6,649 nt of DNA from Bacillota bacterium (lineage in GTDB: Bacteria > Bacillota > Bacilli > Bacillales_B > DSM-18226), in contig JAUZQA010000243.1 of the NCBI GenBank assembly GCA_030705665.1, positions 1 through 6,649 of the forward strand, written 5' to 3'. The notes under the pieces were generated by a model that saw only the letters and a program-made list of their open reading frames with translations, was not told the origin of the DNA and did no database searches. Shown here one piece after another: positions 1 to 6,343 of the stretch; position 1 is the stretch's first letter; each line of letters opens with the position of its first letter. A program made the translations under genes and the position numbers.

Positions 1-1120
1 GAACCTCTTCTGCTTTACCTGGTACGTATTTGGTATTGGTGAAGCCATGGCGTTTTGCATTTTTCTTTGCATCATCAATCGACTCTGGGATGATGTCCAT
101 TCCACGAACTTCTCCTGCCTGGTTTGCCAGCCACAACCCAATTGTACCGACACCGCAATATGCATCCACTACTTTTTCATTTCCTGTTAAATCGGCAGCT
201 TTTTTGACCTCATTATAAAGGACCACTGTTTGGACTGGATTCAATTGAAAGAACGTTCGGGCAGACAATTCAAATTGGAGATCACCAAGTGTTTCTTGGA
301 TAAACTCCTCGCCAGCTAATGCCCTTGTCTCATCTCCAAAAATGAGTGAAGTATTTTGTCCATTAATATTTTGAATAATGGATTTCACATTTGGTAAACG
401 TTTTTGAATTTCCTCTATTAAAGTACCCATCTTTGGAATTTCTTTTTGCAAAGTAATTAGAACGACCTGCAGCTCACCGGTTTGGATCCCCACCCGTGTA
501 ACAATTGTTCGGACAATCCCTTTTTTTGTTTTTTCATTATAAATTGGAATATGTAAATCCTCGAGAATTTGCTTCACCGTTACGGTAGCTTCTGTTGTAT
601 GGGTATGCTGAACCGCACATTGGTCAATATCTATCAGCTTATGTGAGTTCAAACCGTACAATCCAGCAAGAACTTTACCGTCTTTCTCTCCTACTTGAAA
701 GCTGCTTTTATTTCGGTACCCCCATGGATCTTCCATTCCGATCGTATCGCGGATATCTAGAGTATCGATATTGAGCTTTGAATGACGCTCAAGTGATTGA
801 ACCACGATATCACGTTTTTCCTTCAACTGCTGGTCATATCGCAAATGCTGCAGCTGGCAGCCCCCGCAAATTTCATAAACGGGACATATAGGTTTTACGC
901 GATAGGGCGATTGAATGCGTATCTTTTTTATTTTTGCCTCAGCAAATTTTGCCTGTACATTTGTGGCTTCAACAACCACTTCCTCACCTGGCAAGGCACC
1001 TGGAACAAACACCACTTGCTTTTTAAAATAACCAACGCCTTCTCCATTAATGCCAAGACGTTTGATCGTGAGCGGAAAGGTTTGTTTTGGCTTGATTTTT
1101 ACTGTTTGTTCATTTTTCAT
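1..1120 (-). CDS. rlmD: 23S rRNA (uracil-5-)-methyltransferase, RlmD/RlmCD (YfjO) family, C-terminus cut by window edge
   Basis: SAM-dependent enzyme that methylates C5 of a uridine in 23S rRNA, acting in the cytoplasm. I translated it from the minus strand: 373 codons are present and no stop occurs before the window edge. Residues about 5-65 look like a TRAM RNA-binding domain. Cysteines 79, 85, 88 (C-x5-C-x2-C, in [11 protein letters not shown]) and 168 (DQCAVQH) match the four ligands of the RumA-type 4Fe-4S cluster. The SAM-binding motif [12 protein letters not shown] starts at residue 317. The catalytic-cysteine motif expected further on is outside the window. The start at 1120 is chosen because GGAGTG lies 8-9 nt upstream. 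It begins only 15 nt after the stop of the yfjP-like gene, so the two are probably one operon. Synteny points to B. subtilis YfjO rather than YefA (the characterised RlmCD), so the exact target uridine is uncertain. Confidence 0.93.
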   Translation of the reverse strand, partial: MKNEQTVKIKPKQTFPLTIKRLGINGEGVGYFKKQVVFVPGALPGEEVVVEATNVQAKFAEAKIKKIRIQSPYRVKPICPVYEICGGCQLQHLRYDQQLKEKRDIVVQSLERHSKLNIDTLDIRDTIGMEDPWGYRNKSSFQVGEKDGKVLAGLYGLNSHKLIDIDQCAVQHTHTTEATVTVKQILEDLHIPIYNEKTKKGIVRTIVTRVGIQTGELQVVLITLQKEIPKMGTLIEEIQKRLPNVKSIIQNINGQNTSLIFGDETRALAGEEFIQETLGDLQFELSARTFFQLNPVQTVVLYNEVKKAADLTGNEKVVDAYCGVGTIGLWLANQAGEVRGMDIIPESIDDAKKNAKRHGFTNTKYVPGKAEEV

Positions 1121-1135
1121 TTTCTTCACTCCAAA

Positions 1136-2008
1136 TTATTCAATGCTTCTCCATAGATACAAAGAAGCATAGCTCAAGTATGGCTCCCAGTCTTTTTTGT
1201 ATTGCTCCATTTGCTCCAGGGATGGCTTTTGCTCAAGCTTATATAGTTTTTTCAAAGCATTTTGAATCCCGATATCTGCAGTTGGAAAAAGATTTTGCCT
1301 TCCAAGCCCAAACAGCAGGAGATTTTGGATGGTCCAATTCCCCACCCCACGAAGCTTAATTAAATGATTAAATATTTCTTCCTCGCTTGCCTGTTTTAGC
1401 GATTCTAAATTAAGTTCACCCTCTGCAACAGCCTTGCCAACACCAATCACATATTCTGCTTTTCTTTGGCTAAACTGAAGTTCCCGCAATTGACTCACCT
1501 TAAGTCCTGCAACTGTTTCAGGACTTGGATAAAACCAGACGCCATCCTGTTCAAAACCGAAAGTTTTAACAAACCGTTCTGTTAGGGTGTAAGCAAATTT
1601 TAAATTCAATTGCTGATGAATAATACATTTTAATAAACAGCCAAACACGTCAAAATCGAGAACTAGCGGTGTCCCGATATGTTCAATAAAAAGTTCATTC
1701 AGATCCGTTTTTTGAAAATGCTCCAGAATTGGCTTTAGGGGCACATTCCATTGAAAAATTTCTGACACTCTATCCATCAAAGCGGATAGTGAATCCTGGC
1801 CTTTTAAAATAAAAGCTGGCGTTTCGATTGTTCCGATTGCCTTGACTTCAACAACATGCGGTTCATCGTATAACATAACCGGAACCTTTATGTAACGGAT
1901 ATTTCTATCAATGATGTTCAGCGGGTCCAACGAATGCCTTTCCAAGACCCGATCAAAATTATAAGGTCCTTCAATTTGGACTTTTTCCTGCCACACGTAA
2001 TTTTCCAT
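1136..2008 (-). CDS. yfjP: DNA-3-methyladenine glycosylase, AlkA-like HhH-GPD family (YfjP-like)
   Basis: Predicted base-excision repair glycosylase of 290 aa that removes alkylated bases such as 3-methyladenine from DNA. The N-terminal part (about 1-110, including QIEGPYNFDRVLERHSLDPL) resembles the N-terminal domain of B. subtilis YfjP. The catalytic HhH-GPD domain follows: CIIHQQLNLKFA at 128-139, the helix-hairpin-helix LRGVGNWT at 219-226, and FPTADIG at 241-247 with D245 in the position of the catalytic Asp of AlkA. The C-terminal YLSYASLYLWR matches the usual AlkA ending. The ATG at 2008 fits the homologue's N-terminus, although only a close AAAAGG is seen as ribosome binding site. An extended -10 element precedes it, and the methyltransferase gene follows after 15 nt. 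Family assignment is firm; the preferred lesion is inferred. Confidence 0.92.
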   Translation of the reverse strand: MENYVWQEKVQIEGPYNFDRVLERHSLDPLNIIDRNIRYIKVPVMLYDEPHVVEVKAIGTIETPAFILKGQDSLSALMDRVSEIFQWNVPLKPILEHFQKTDLNELFIEHIGTPLVLDFDVFGCLLKCIIHQQLNLKFAYTLTERFVKTFGFEQDGVWFYPSPETVAGLKVSQLRELQFSQRKAEYVIGVGKAVAEGELNLESLKQASEEEIFNHLIKLRGVGNWTIQNLLLFGLGRQNLFPTADIGIQNALKKLYKLEQKPSLEQMEQYKKDWEPYLSYASLYLWRSIE

Positions 2009-2027
2009 CCTTTTCGTATTTCCCGTT

Positions 2028-2036
2028 ATTATAGCA
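2028..2036 (-). promoter_or_regulatory. Extended -10 promoter for the yfjP-rlmD operon
   Basis: The minus strand reads TGCTATAAT here: a perfect TATAAT with an upstream TGN, the extended -10 form that tolerates a poor -35. The -35 position (about 2051-2056, TTTATC) is indeed weak. A start near 2021 would give a very short leader of about 12 nt before the ATG. It lies just downstream of the pdaA terminator, which fits a new transcription unit. Confidence 0.6.
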
Positions 2037-2053
2037 TGTTTTCAACGATAGAT

Positions 2054-2084
2054 AAAAAGCCGAATTCCATATAGATTCGGCTTT
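2054..2084 (-). terminator. Rho-independent terminator after pdaA
   Basis: A perfect 10-bp stem (AAAGCCGAAT at 2056-2065, ATTCGGCTTT at 2075-2084) with a 9-nt loop. On the minus strand it is followed by a short T run (A run at 2054-2058 on plus). It starts about 10 nt after the pdaA stop. The plus-strand side lacks a T tract, so it acts on pdaA. Confidence 0.8.
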
Positions 2085-2093
2085 GTGCAGGCA

Positions 2094-2861
2094 TTATTTT
2101 TTCTTTGGAAAATCATCAAGGCTTTTGAATTTGTAGCCCTTCTTTTTCAAATCTTTAATAACTTTATCCAATGCATCAGCATTATCCTTTGAGACGGTAT
2201 GTAAAAGGATGACAGCACCAGGATGAACCTGCCTCATAATATTGTCATAGGAATACTTCCATCCTCTTTGGTGGTTGACATTCCAATCAACAAAAGCCAG
2301 TGACCACATAACATGTGTATAGCCTGCAGCTTTTGCCACTTTCAACGTTCTTTCACTTAAAACTCCCCTTGGAGGTCGGACATATTTCATTTTCTTTTGA
2401 CCTGTCAGTTTTTTCGTAGCGATTTTTACTTTTTCCAATTCTTCTCTTATTCTGTCGTCACTTTTAGTTGTTAGGTCAGGATGAAACCACGAATGATTTC
2501 CAATAATATGGCCTTCTTTTACCATTTGTTTTACAAGCTTTGGCTGGGATTCCAAGTAATGTCCTGTGACAAAAAAAGTAGCTGGAACCTTTTCCTTTTT
2601 TAATACGCCCAAGATTTTTGGCGTATAGCCATTTTCATAGCCGTTGTCGAAAGTAAGATATAAGATCTTCGAGTTTGGGTCACCCTTATAAAAACCGCCA
2701 TACTTTTCTAAAACAGCATCAAGCTGGGGTCCTGCTTCTGCCTGCTGTTCATTTACACCTTTCTTAAAGCCCCAATGGATGGGTTGATTGGACAAGGCAT
2801 GTGCATAAGTTGGTCCTATTACCATTGCAAAAAAAATGACAAGATAGCTTAATACCCGCAT
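2094..2861 (-). CDS. pdaA: PdaA, delta-lactam-biosynthetic (N-acetylmuramic acid) de-N-acetylase of spore cortex
   Basis: Exported polysaccharide deacetylase (NodB/CE4 fold) that in B. subtilis removes the acetyl group from muramic acid during formation of cortex muramic delta-lactam, needed for germination. Numbered from the ATG at 2861 (255 aa), a signal peptide spans about 1-22 (hydrophobic SYLVIFFAMVIG, likely cleavage after AHA). The PdaA-type N-terminal block PIHWGFKKGVN follows. Catalytic motifs are TFDNG (70-74; D72, with the PdaA-specific Asn73 where other deacetylases have a second Asp), HSWFHP (H123, H127), RPPRG (R162, R165), VDWNVN and LLH (H221). All expected residues are present. 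An ATG at 2867 is also in frame, but the AGGGGG at 2871-2876 is only 3 nt from it and 9 nt from 2861, so 2861 is preferred. It lies 76 nt after the NERD gene stop. No clear sigma-G promoter was found; a TATAAT at 2926-2931 has no -35 partner. Confidence 0.96.
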   Translation of the reverse strand: MRVLSYLVIFFAMVIGPTYAHALSNQPIHWGFKKGVNEQQAEAGPQLDAVLEKYGGFYKGDPNSKILYLTFDNGYENGYTPKILGVLKKEKVPATFFVTGHYLESQPKLVKQMVKEGHIIGNHSWFHPDLTTKSDDRIREELEKVKIATKKLTGQKKMKYVRPPRGVLSERTLKVAKAAGYTHVMWSLAFVDWNVNHQRGWKYSYDNIMRQVHPGAVILLHTVSKDNADALDKVIKDLKKKGYKFKSLDDFPKKK

Positions 2862-2936
2862 TTCCATGTTCCCCCTATTTTTGCTTTTTCTTATTGTTTG
2901 TTATATTTGGAAAAACATGATTGGAATTATAAGGGA

Positions 2937-3916
2937 TTATGATTTTATGGGGTATTTTGAAAGTGCTAAATAATAAACACGATCTTTAGTTTTTCCTGTA
3001 AAGGGAAGATTCAAATGGGAGAATAAATTTGTCGCTGCTCTTGATGACGGGAGATGAAGGAATTCGCTAATTTCAGAATTAGTTATTGTGGGTCCAATAA
3101 TTAAAAAATAATCATTAATAGCTTGTAAGTGGGCATCTCGTGAACGGAAATGGCATTTAGGACATTCCCAAAAGCCCCATTTGTAATTCATTGGAATAAA
3201 ATCACATTCTGGAAATGGATATTGGACGCCAGTCAGAATTTCCTTTTTATGAATTCTGTATTCCTTTAATATCTCCATTCTACGGGGAACATGTTGTGAT
3301 AAGATGAGCTTTTTTATTTTCGCGATGCCCTCTTGATCAATAGTTACATTTCTATAAAAATTTTCAAGTTCGGTAATTTTCCTAATCAAGTCATTTGCTT
3401 TACACACTCTTTTCTCTGCTTCTAAATAACCTGGAGAAATATTTATGGTTGAGGAGGTATTGCTAAAGCATACAAAATGTTCAGAAGGAACGATAGGAAG
3501 TTGATTTTTCTCAAACCAATATTTCAGGAGAATTTTATGGCGACTAACTTGGACAAGGGGGTTTTCGTAAACTTTTTTCTCACCGTTTACTTCTTGAGTT
3601 AATTGGTTCCGTTCCAGAAGGAGAGTTCCTGAATAATTTTTTCCTTCATTGATAAAAGAAAATTTTGGAGATAAAAGGAAGGTATCAATCTCGAAAAAGC
3701 CCTTTTCTGCAGGCAATCGAATATTATGAAAGATATGGAATTTTTCTGATGGGAGTAATCCTAGAAAATAGTTAATTGTTTTTTCGCCATTGTATCCAGC
3801 TTTCAATCTTTCTTAACATCTACTACAGGCCGTATTGGGTGGGGTTGAAACAATCTCCTCAATAGTGCCTCATGCTGTTCCAAAACTAATGGTTTTGTTA
3901 AATTTTTTTCAAACAA
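2937..3916 (-). pseudogene. NERD-domain protein gene, frameshifted near its 5' end
   Basis: NERD (nuclease-related) domain protein of unproven function. The reading frame starts at a TTG at 3916 behind a strong AAGGAGG and encodes 37 residues (MFEKNLTKPL..., with HEALLRRLFQPHPIRP), then stops at TGA 3803-3805. The remaining 289 codons lie in the -1 frame and begin KAGYNGEK, which continues the same family pattern, so one base appears to be missing around 3806-3816. Restored length would be about 326 aa, normal for the family. Numbered from the TTG at 3806, the NERD core keeps Asp41 (FEID) and an E54-x-K56 pair (INEGKN), as in the PD-(D/E)XK-like core. The C-terminal part has one CPKC knuckle (about 215-218) and a helical segment with TNSEISEFLHLPSSRAAT. 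No other break was found in the 289 codons. Pseudogene, sequencing error and split but still translated gene all remain possible. Confidence 0.75.
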
Positions 3917-3923
3917 GTATTGA

Positions 3924-3930
3924 CCTCCTT
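3924..3930 (-). promoter_or_regulatory. Strong ribosome binding site deciding the NERD gene start
   Basis: The minus strand reads AAGGAGG, 7 nt before the TTG at 3916. It shows that the original start lies here and not at the TTG at 3806, which has only the purine-rich AAGAAAGA in front of it. Confidence 0.8.
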
Positions 3931-4015
3931 TATTCTTAATAGTAAAGACTTCTTGAAATTTATTGGGATACCTTCATTTAAAAAAGAAATTATTGTGTAC
4001 GTTAATCAATTTATT
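3931..4015. other. Spacer between NERD gene and repeat array, no gene
   Basis: AT-rich stretch that must hold the promoter of the NERD gene if it is transcribed on its own. A TACTAT at about -30 from the TTG start resembles a -10 box, but I see no -35 at proper distance. No other feature is visible. Confidence 0.5.
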
Positions 4016-4292
4016 GATCCTACACCTATTCAATGCGATTCTACATGGGCTTGGGATTCTACATCTTTTTGCAATGATTCTACATATTTAAAGGGTGATT
4101 CTACATCTATGCTTGGGGATTCTACATCTTTTAGTATCGATTCTACATCTTTACATAAGGATTCTACATCTGCTTGGGATTCTACATCTTTTTGCAATGA
4201 TTCTACAACTTTACAGAGTGATTCTACATCTATGCTTGGGGATTCTACATCTTTTAGTAACGATTCTACATCTCCACATAAAGATTCTACAT
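4016..4292. repeat. Tandem array of GATTCTACAT with 21/18-bp period and duplicated 123-bp higher-order unit
   Basis: Thirteen copies of the 10-bp core start at 4037, 4055, 4076, 4097, 4118, 4139, 4160, 4178, 4199, 4220, 4241, 4262 and 4283. All are identical except one T-to-A at 4208. A degenerate copy (GATCCTACAC) lies in phase at 4016. Steps are 21 bp except two of 18 bp (4037 to 4055 and 4160 to 4178). Spacers of 8 or 11 bp differ from each other but recur every 123 bp: 4037-4159 and 4160-4282 are a direct duplication with 10 differences (about 92% identical). The array lies between the fumarase terminator and the NERD gene. It is open in two forward frames (DSTS and ILHL repeats) and one reverse frame (DVES heptads), but none has a believable start with ribosome binding site. 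Function unknown. Confidence 0.95.
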
Positions 4293-4309
4293 TTCACCTT
4301 TTTATTTGC

Positions 4310-4340
4310 AAAAAAAGATAGACCCCTTTCGGAGCCTACC
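4310..4340 (-). terminator. Rho-independent terminator of the fumarase gene
   Basis: On the minus strand GGTAGGCTCC (4340-4331) pairs with GGGGTCTATC (4326-4317) in a 10-bp stem that includes three G-U pairs. A GAAA tetraloop closes it, and a run of seven T follows (A run at 4310-4316 on plus). It begins about 18 nt after the fumarase stop and directly abuts the end of the repeat array. Confidence 0.85.
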
Positions 4341-4357
4341 CTTTTTGAAGAATAATC

Positions 4358-5902
4358 TTAGTTAAATACGCGGTCTTTGAACTGCGTTAATTTTTCTAAT
4401 GAAGATTTGTCAACATCTGCATGGAGGCTGTTTCCATGGGAGTCCATCGTAACGACAGCTGTGAAGCCCTCAACTGTTAGATGCCACATGGATTCAGGAA
4501 TACCAAATTGGGTAAGATCTACTCCATCAACAGATTTAATACATTCTGCATAATATTGAGCTGCACCACCGATGGCATTTAAGTATACCCCGCCATGTTC
4601 TTGAAGAGCGGCCAATGTTTTAGGTCCCATTCCTCCTTTACCGATAACAGCGCGAATTCCGAATTTTTTCATGATATCGCCTTGGTATGGCTCCTCGCGG
4701 ATACTTGTAGTAGGACCGGCAGCTTTCACATGCCATACGCCATCTGCATCTTTTAGCATAACTGGGCCGCAATGGTAAATAATTTGACCATTTAAATCAA
4801 TTGGTGCATCATGTGTCATTAAGTAATGATGGATTGCGTCACGGCCTGTATGCATAACACCGTTAATTTGAACAACGTCACCGACTTTCAGGCTGCGGAT
4901 TTGTTCTTCTGTAACTGGTGCTTGAAGAGTGATCACCTCTTCAGACGACGCAGCAGCTGTTTCTTTTTCTGCTTCTGTTTGTGAAAAATCAACTGTTTCA
5001 CCTTCTTGATACATCCACTCCTGAATATCGCCTGTTTCAGGATTCACCGCTATACCTAAACGACGGAATGCCCAGCAATTGTAGGCAACGGAAACATAGA
5101 AGCTGGCTGGGATCCGGTTCATTACGCCAACTTTACAGCCAAGCAATGTAGCTTCGCCGCCAAAGCCCATTGTACCAATTCCAAGTTTATTGGCATTTTC
5201 CAAAATATATTCTTCTAACTTGCGAAGGTCCTCATTTGGATTAACATCATCAACTGAGCGGAATAACTGCTCTTTTGCTAAATCGTAGCCAGAAGAACGG
5301 TCTCCACCGATTCCGACTCCAATAAATCCGGCACTGCATCCTTGTCCTTGAGCTTGGTATACAGAGTGAAGGACACATTTGCGGATCCCGTCAAGGTCAC
5401 GGCCTGCACGGCCAAGTCCTTCAAGTTCACAAGGAAGGCTGTATTGAATGTTTTTGTTCTCGCAGCCGCCGCCTTTTAAAATAAGCTTCACTTGAATATA
5501 GTTTTCTTCCCATTGGTCAAATTTAATGACTGGTGTTCCTCCGCCAAGATTATTGCCGCTGTTTTCACCTGTTAAGGAATCTACGGAGTTTGGACGCAGT
5601 TTTCCTTCTTTTGTTGCAAGGGCAACTGCATTATAAATAGCTTGTTTTAATTGAATTTGGTTTACGCCAACAGGTGTTTTTATTTTAAAGGTTGGCAGTC
5701 CTGTATCCTGACATATTGGTGATACATTATCATCAGCCATTTTGATATTATTTGTGATGGTAGCAAGACTCATTGCTGCTCTTGTACCTGCGTTTTCTTG
5801 TTCCTTTGCTGCTTTCACAGCACGACGTACATCTTTAGGAAGTTTAGTTGATGTTTCAACAACTAACTTGTACATGCTTTCTTCAAACTTAGCTAAATTC
5901 AT
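4358..5902 (-). CDS. fumA: Fumarate hydratase, class I (4Fe-4S), fused alpha and beta domains
   Basis: Catalyses reversible hydration of fumarate to L-malate in the TCA cycle; cytoplasmic. The 514-aa chain carries the alpha domain (about 10-285) and the beta domain (about 325-510) in one polypeptide, joined by an acidic Ala/Glu/Thr-rich linker near 303-322. Alpha-domain landmarks are CQDTGLPTF (C64), KGGGCENKN (143-151), GCSAGFIGVGIGGDR (C189) and YNCWAFRR (C276). C64, C189 and C276 are the likely ligands of the catalytic 4Fe-4S cluster. Beta-domain landmarks are GVMHTGRDAIH, the substrate-loop motif GPTTSIREEPYQ (396-407) and GKGGMG (421-426). The ATG at 5902 follows a GAGGGG about 7-8 nt upstream. 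The gene is monocistronic by context: a terminator lies on both sides. A cre-like site lies upstream. It is unrelated to the class II enzyme (FumC/CitG) of B. subtilis. The symbol fumA is used by family analogy. Confidence 0.96.
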   Translation of the reverse strand: MNLAKFEESMYKLVVETSTKLPKDVRRAVKAAKEQENAGTRAAMSLATITNNIKMADDNVSPICQDTGLPTFKIKTPVGVNQIQLKQAIYNAVALATKEGKLRPNSVDSLTGENSGNNLGGGTPVIKFDQWEENYIQVKLILKGGGCENKNIQYSLPCELEGLGRAGRDLDGIRKCVLHSVYQAQGQGCSAGFIGVGIGGDRSSGYDLAKEQLFRSVDDVNPNEDLRKLEEYILENANKLGIGTMGFGGEATLLGCKVGVMNRIPASFYVSVAYNCWAFRRLGIAVNPETGDIQEWMYQEGETVDFSQTEAEKETAAASSEEVITLQAPVTEEQIRSLKVGDVVQINGVMHTGRDAIHHYLMTHDAPIDLNGQIIYHCGPVMLKDADGVWHVKAAGPTTSIREEPYQGDIMKKFGIRAVIGKGGMGPKTLAALQEHGGVYLNAIGGAAQYYAECIKSVDGVDLTQFGIPESMWHLTVEGFTAVVTMDSHGNSLHADVDKSSLEKLTQFKDRVFN

Positions 5903-5981
5903 TCTTGTACCCCTCTCCCTTTGCTGGATCTTTTCATCCTAATAAGGATATATTTATAATTTTACAACTATTTTCGCTACA

Positions 5982-5987
5982 ATTATA
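5982..5987 (-). promoter_or_regulatory. Candidate -10 box of the fumarase promoter
   Basis: A perfect TATAAT on the minus strand about 80 nt before the fumarase ATG, in the only sizeable intergenic space upstream. The -35 position (TTTTAA, 17 nt upstream) matches TTGACA at only three of six bases, so the call is tentative. A second AT-rich candidate (TATAAA, about 5950-5960) has an equally weak -35 (TTGTAG). Confidence 0.4.
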
Positions 5988-6019
5988 CTCCTAACGACTC
6001 TGGATTAAAAGAATAAGCT

Positions 6020-6033
6020 CGAAACCGGTTACA
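6020..6033 (-). promoter_or_regulatory. cre-like (CcpA) operator upstream of the fumarase gene
   Basis: The minus strand reads TGTAACCGGTTTCG, matching the catabolite-responsive element consensus TGWAANCGNTNWCA at 13 of 14 positions (last A is G). It has the near-palindromic centre AACCGGTT. It lies between the preceding terminator and the candidate promoter, about 30 nt upstream of the -10 box. Carbon control of a TCA-cycle gene by CcpA is plausible, but the CC/GG flanking of the centre is not the preferred form. Confidence 0.45.
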
Positions 6034-6053
6034 TTTTCGTGATTTTTGCAGAG

Positions 6054-6081
6054 AAAAAAGAGCCTGCTTAAACAGACTCTT
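6054..6081 (-). terminator. Rho-independent terminator overlapping the SE1561-family stop codon
   Basis: On the minus strand AAGAGTCTG (6081-6073) pairs with CAGGCTCTT (6066-6058) in a 9-bp stem with one G-U pair and a 6-nt loop, followed by a T run (A run at 6054-6059 on plus). The ascending arm consists of the last sense codons, and the stop codon sits in the loop and the base of the descending arm. Confidence 0.8.
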
Positions 6082-6265
6082 CACATTCGCGGTTTTGAAA
6101 TTCTCGGCATTTTGATTCTAACTCATCAATAATGGCAATTAAACGATCCACATCATCGAGGTCCGTTTCTTCTGGATCGATTGCATCAAGAACATCGAGA
6201 AACATATTTAAACGTTGCTTTAAAAACGTAACCTGTGCATTTTTTTCATTAATTGGACTGCCCAA
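6068..6265 (-). CDS. SE1561-family small protein (65 aa)
   Basis: Small acidic protein of unknown function, recognised by resemblance to the SE1561 family of Bacillales (FLKQRLNMFLDVLDAIDPEETDLDDVDRLI...). No signal peptide or membrane segment is visible. Residues about 8-30 and 37-60 are likely helices, suggesting a short helical hairpin, separated by the acidic loop DPEETDLDD. The start is a TTG at 6265, supported by AAAGGAG at 6274-6280 with an 8-nt spacer; the next in-frame ATG is at residue 21 and would remove a conserved part. It stands alone between two terminators, with a 17-bp inverted repeat in its promoter region. Confidence 0.85.
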   Translation of the reverse strand: MGSPINEKNAQVTFLKQRLNMFLDVLDAIDPEETDLDDVDRLIAIIDELESKCREFQNRECEESV

Positions 6266-6273
6266 ACCTATCG

Positions 6274-6280
6274 CTCCTTT
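6274..6280 (-). promoter_or_regulatory. Ribosome binding site for the TTG start of the SE1561-family gene
   Basis: AAAGGAG on the minus strand, 8 nt before the TTG at 6265. It decides this non-ATG start. Confidence 0.8.
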
Positions 6281-6294
6281 CTTTACCCGTTAAC

Positions 6295-6323
6295 ATCCTA
6301 TCGAACTATTGCACCAGATGCAA
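6295..6323 (-). promoter_or_regulatory. Candidate promoter of the SE1561-family gene
   Basis: On the minus strand TTGCAT (6323-6318) is followed after 17 nt by TAGGAT (6300-6295). The spacing is ideal but the boxes match the sigma-A consensus at only three and four of six positions. The position, between the YfkD terminator and the ribosome binding site, is right. Confidence 0.4.
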
Positions 6324-6324
6324 T
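6308..6324. promoter_or_regulatory. Inverted repeat ATTGCA-N5-TGCAAT, operator-like
   Basis: A perfect 6-bp dyad with a 5-bp centre (CCAGA on plus) that covers the candidate -35 box and the start of the spacer of the SE1561-family promoter. It has no T run after it, so it is not a terminator. A repressor site is inferred from position and symmetry only. Confidence 0.35.
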
Positions 6325-6343
6325 CCTTTCTTTTAAGAGATGG

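Noticed and set aside
797..1156. Plus-strand open frame of 119 codons
   Set aside because: Lies antisense to the well-supported rlmD gene, has no ribosome binding site and resembles no known protein. The same holds for the plus-strand frames at 30-218 and 5742-5942.
2868..2936. Sigma-G promoter before pdaA
   Set aside because: Expected from B. subtilis, but I could not find a pair resembling TGAATA and CATACTA at 17-18 bp; the TATAAT at 2926-2931 lacks a -35.
3803..3817. Programmed -1 ribosomal frameshift in the NERD gene
   Set aside because: The overlap region (AAGAAAGAT) has no X-XXY-YYZ slippery heptamer in the right frame and I see no stimulatory hairpin. A simple one-base loss explains it better.
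4016..4292. CRISPR array
   Set aside because: Cores of 10 bp and spacers of 8-11 bp are far too short, the spacers recur in a 123-bp pattern, and no cas gene is near.
3920..4321. Plus-strand open frame of 133 codons with DSTS repeats
   Set aside because: Its TTG start has no ribosome binding site and overlaps the NERD gene's own start region. Variation between the repeat copies is almost all non-synonymous. The frame is open because the repeat steps are multiples of three.
4095..4355. Plus-strand open frame of 86 codons with ILHL repeats
   Set aside because: The same array read in another frame; it runs through the fumarase terminator and has no ribosome binding site.
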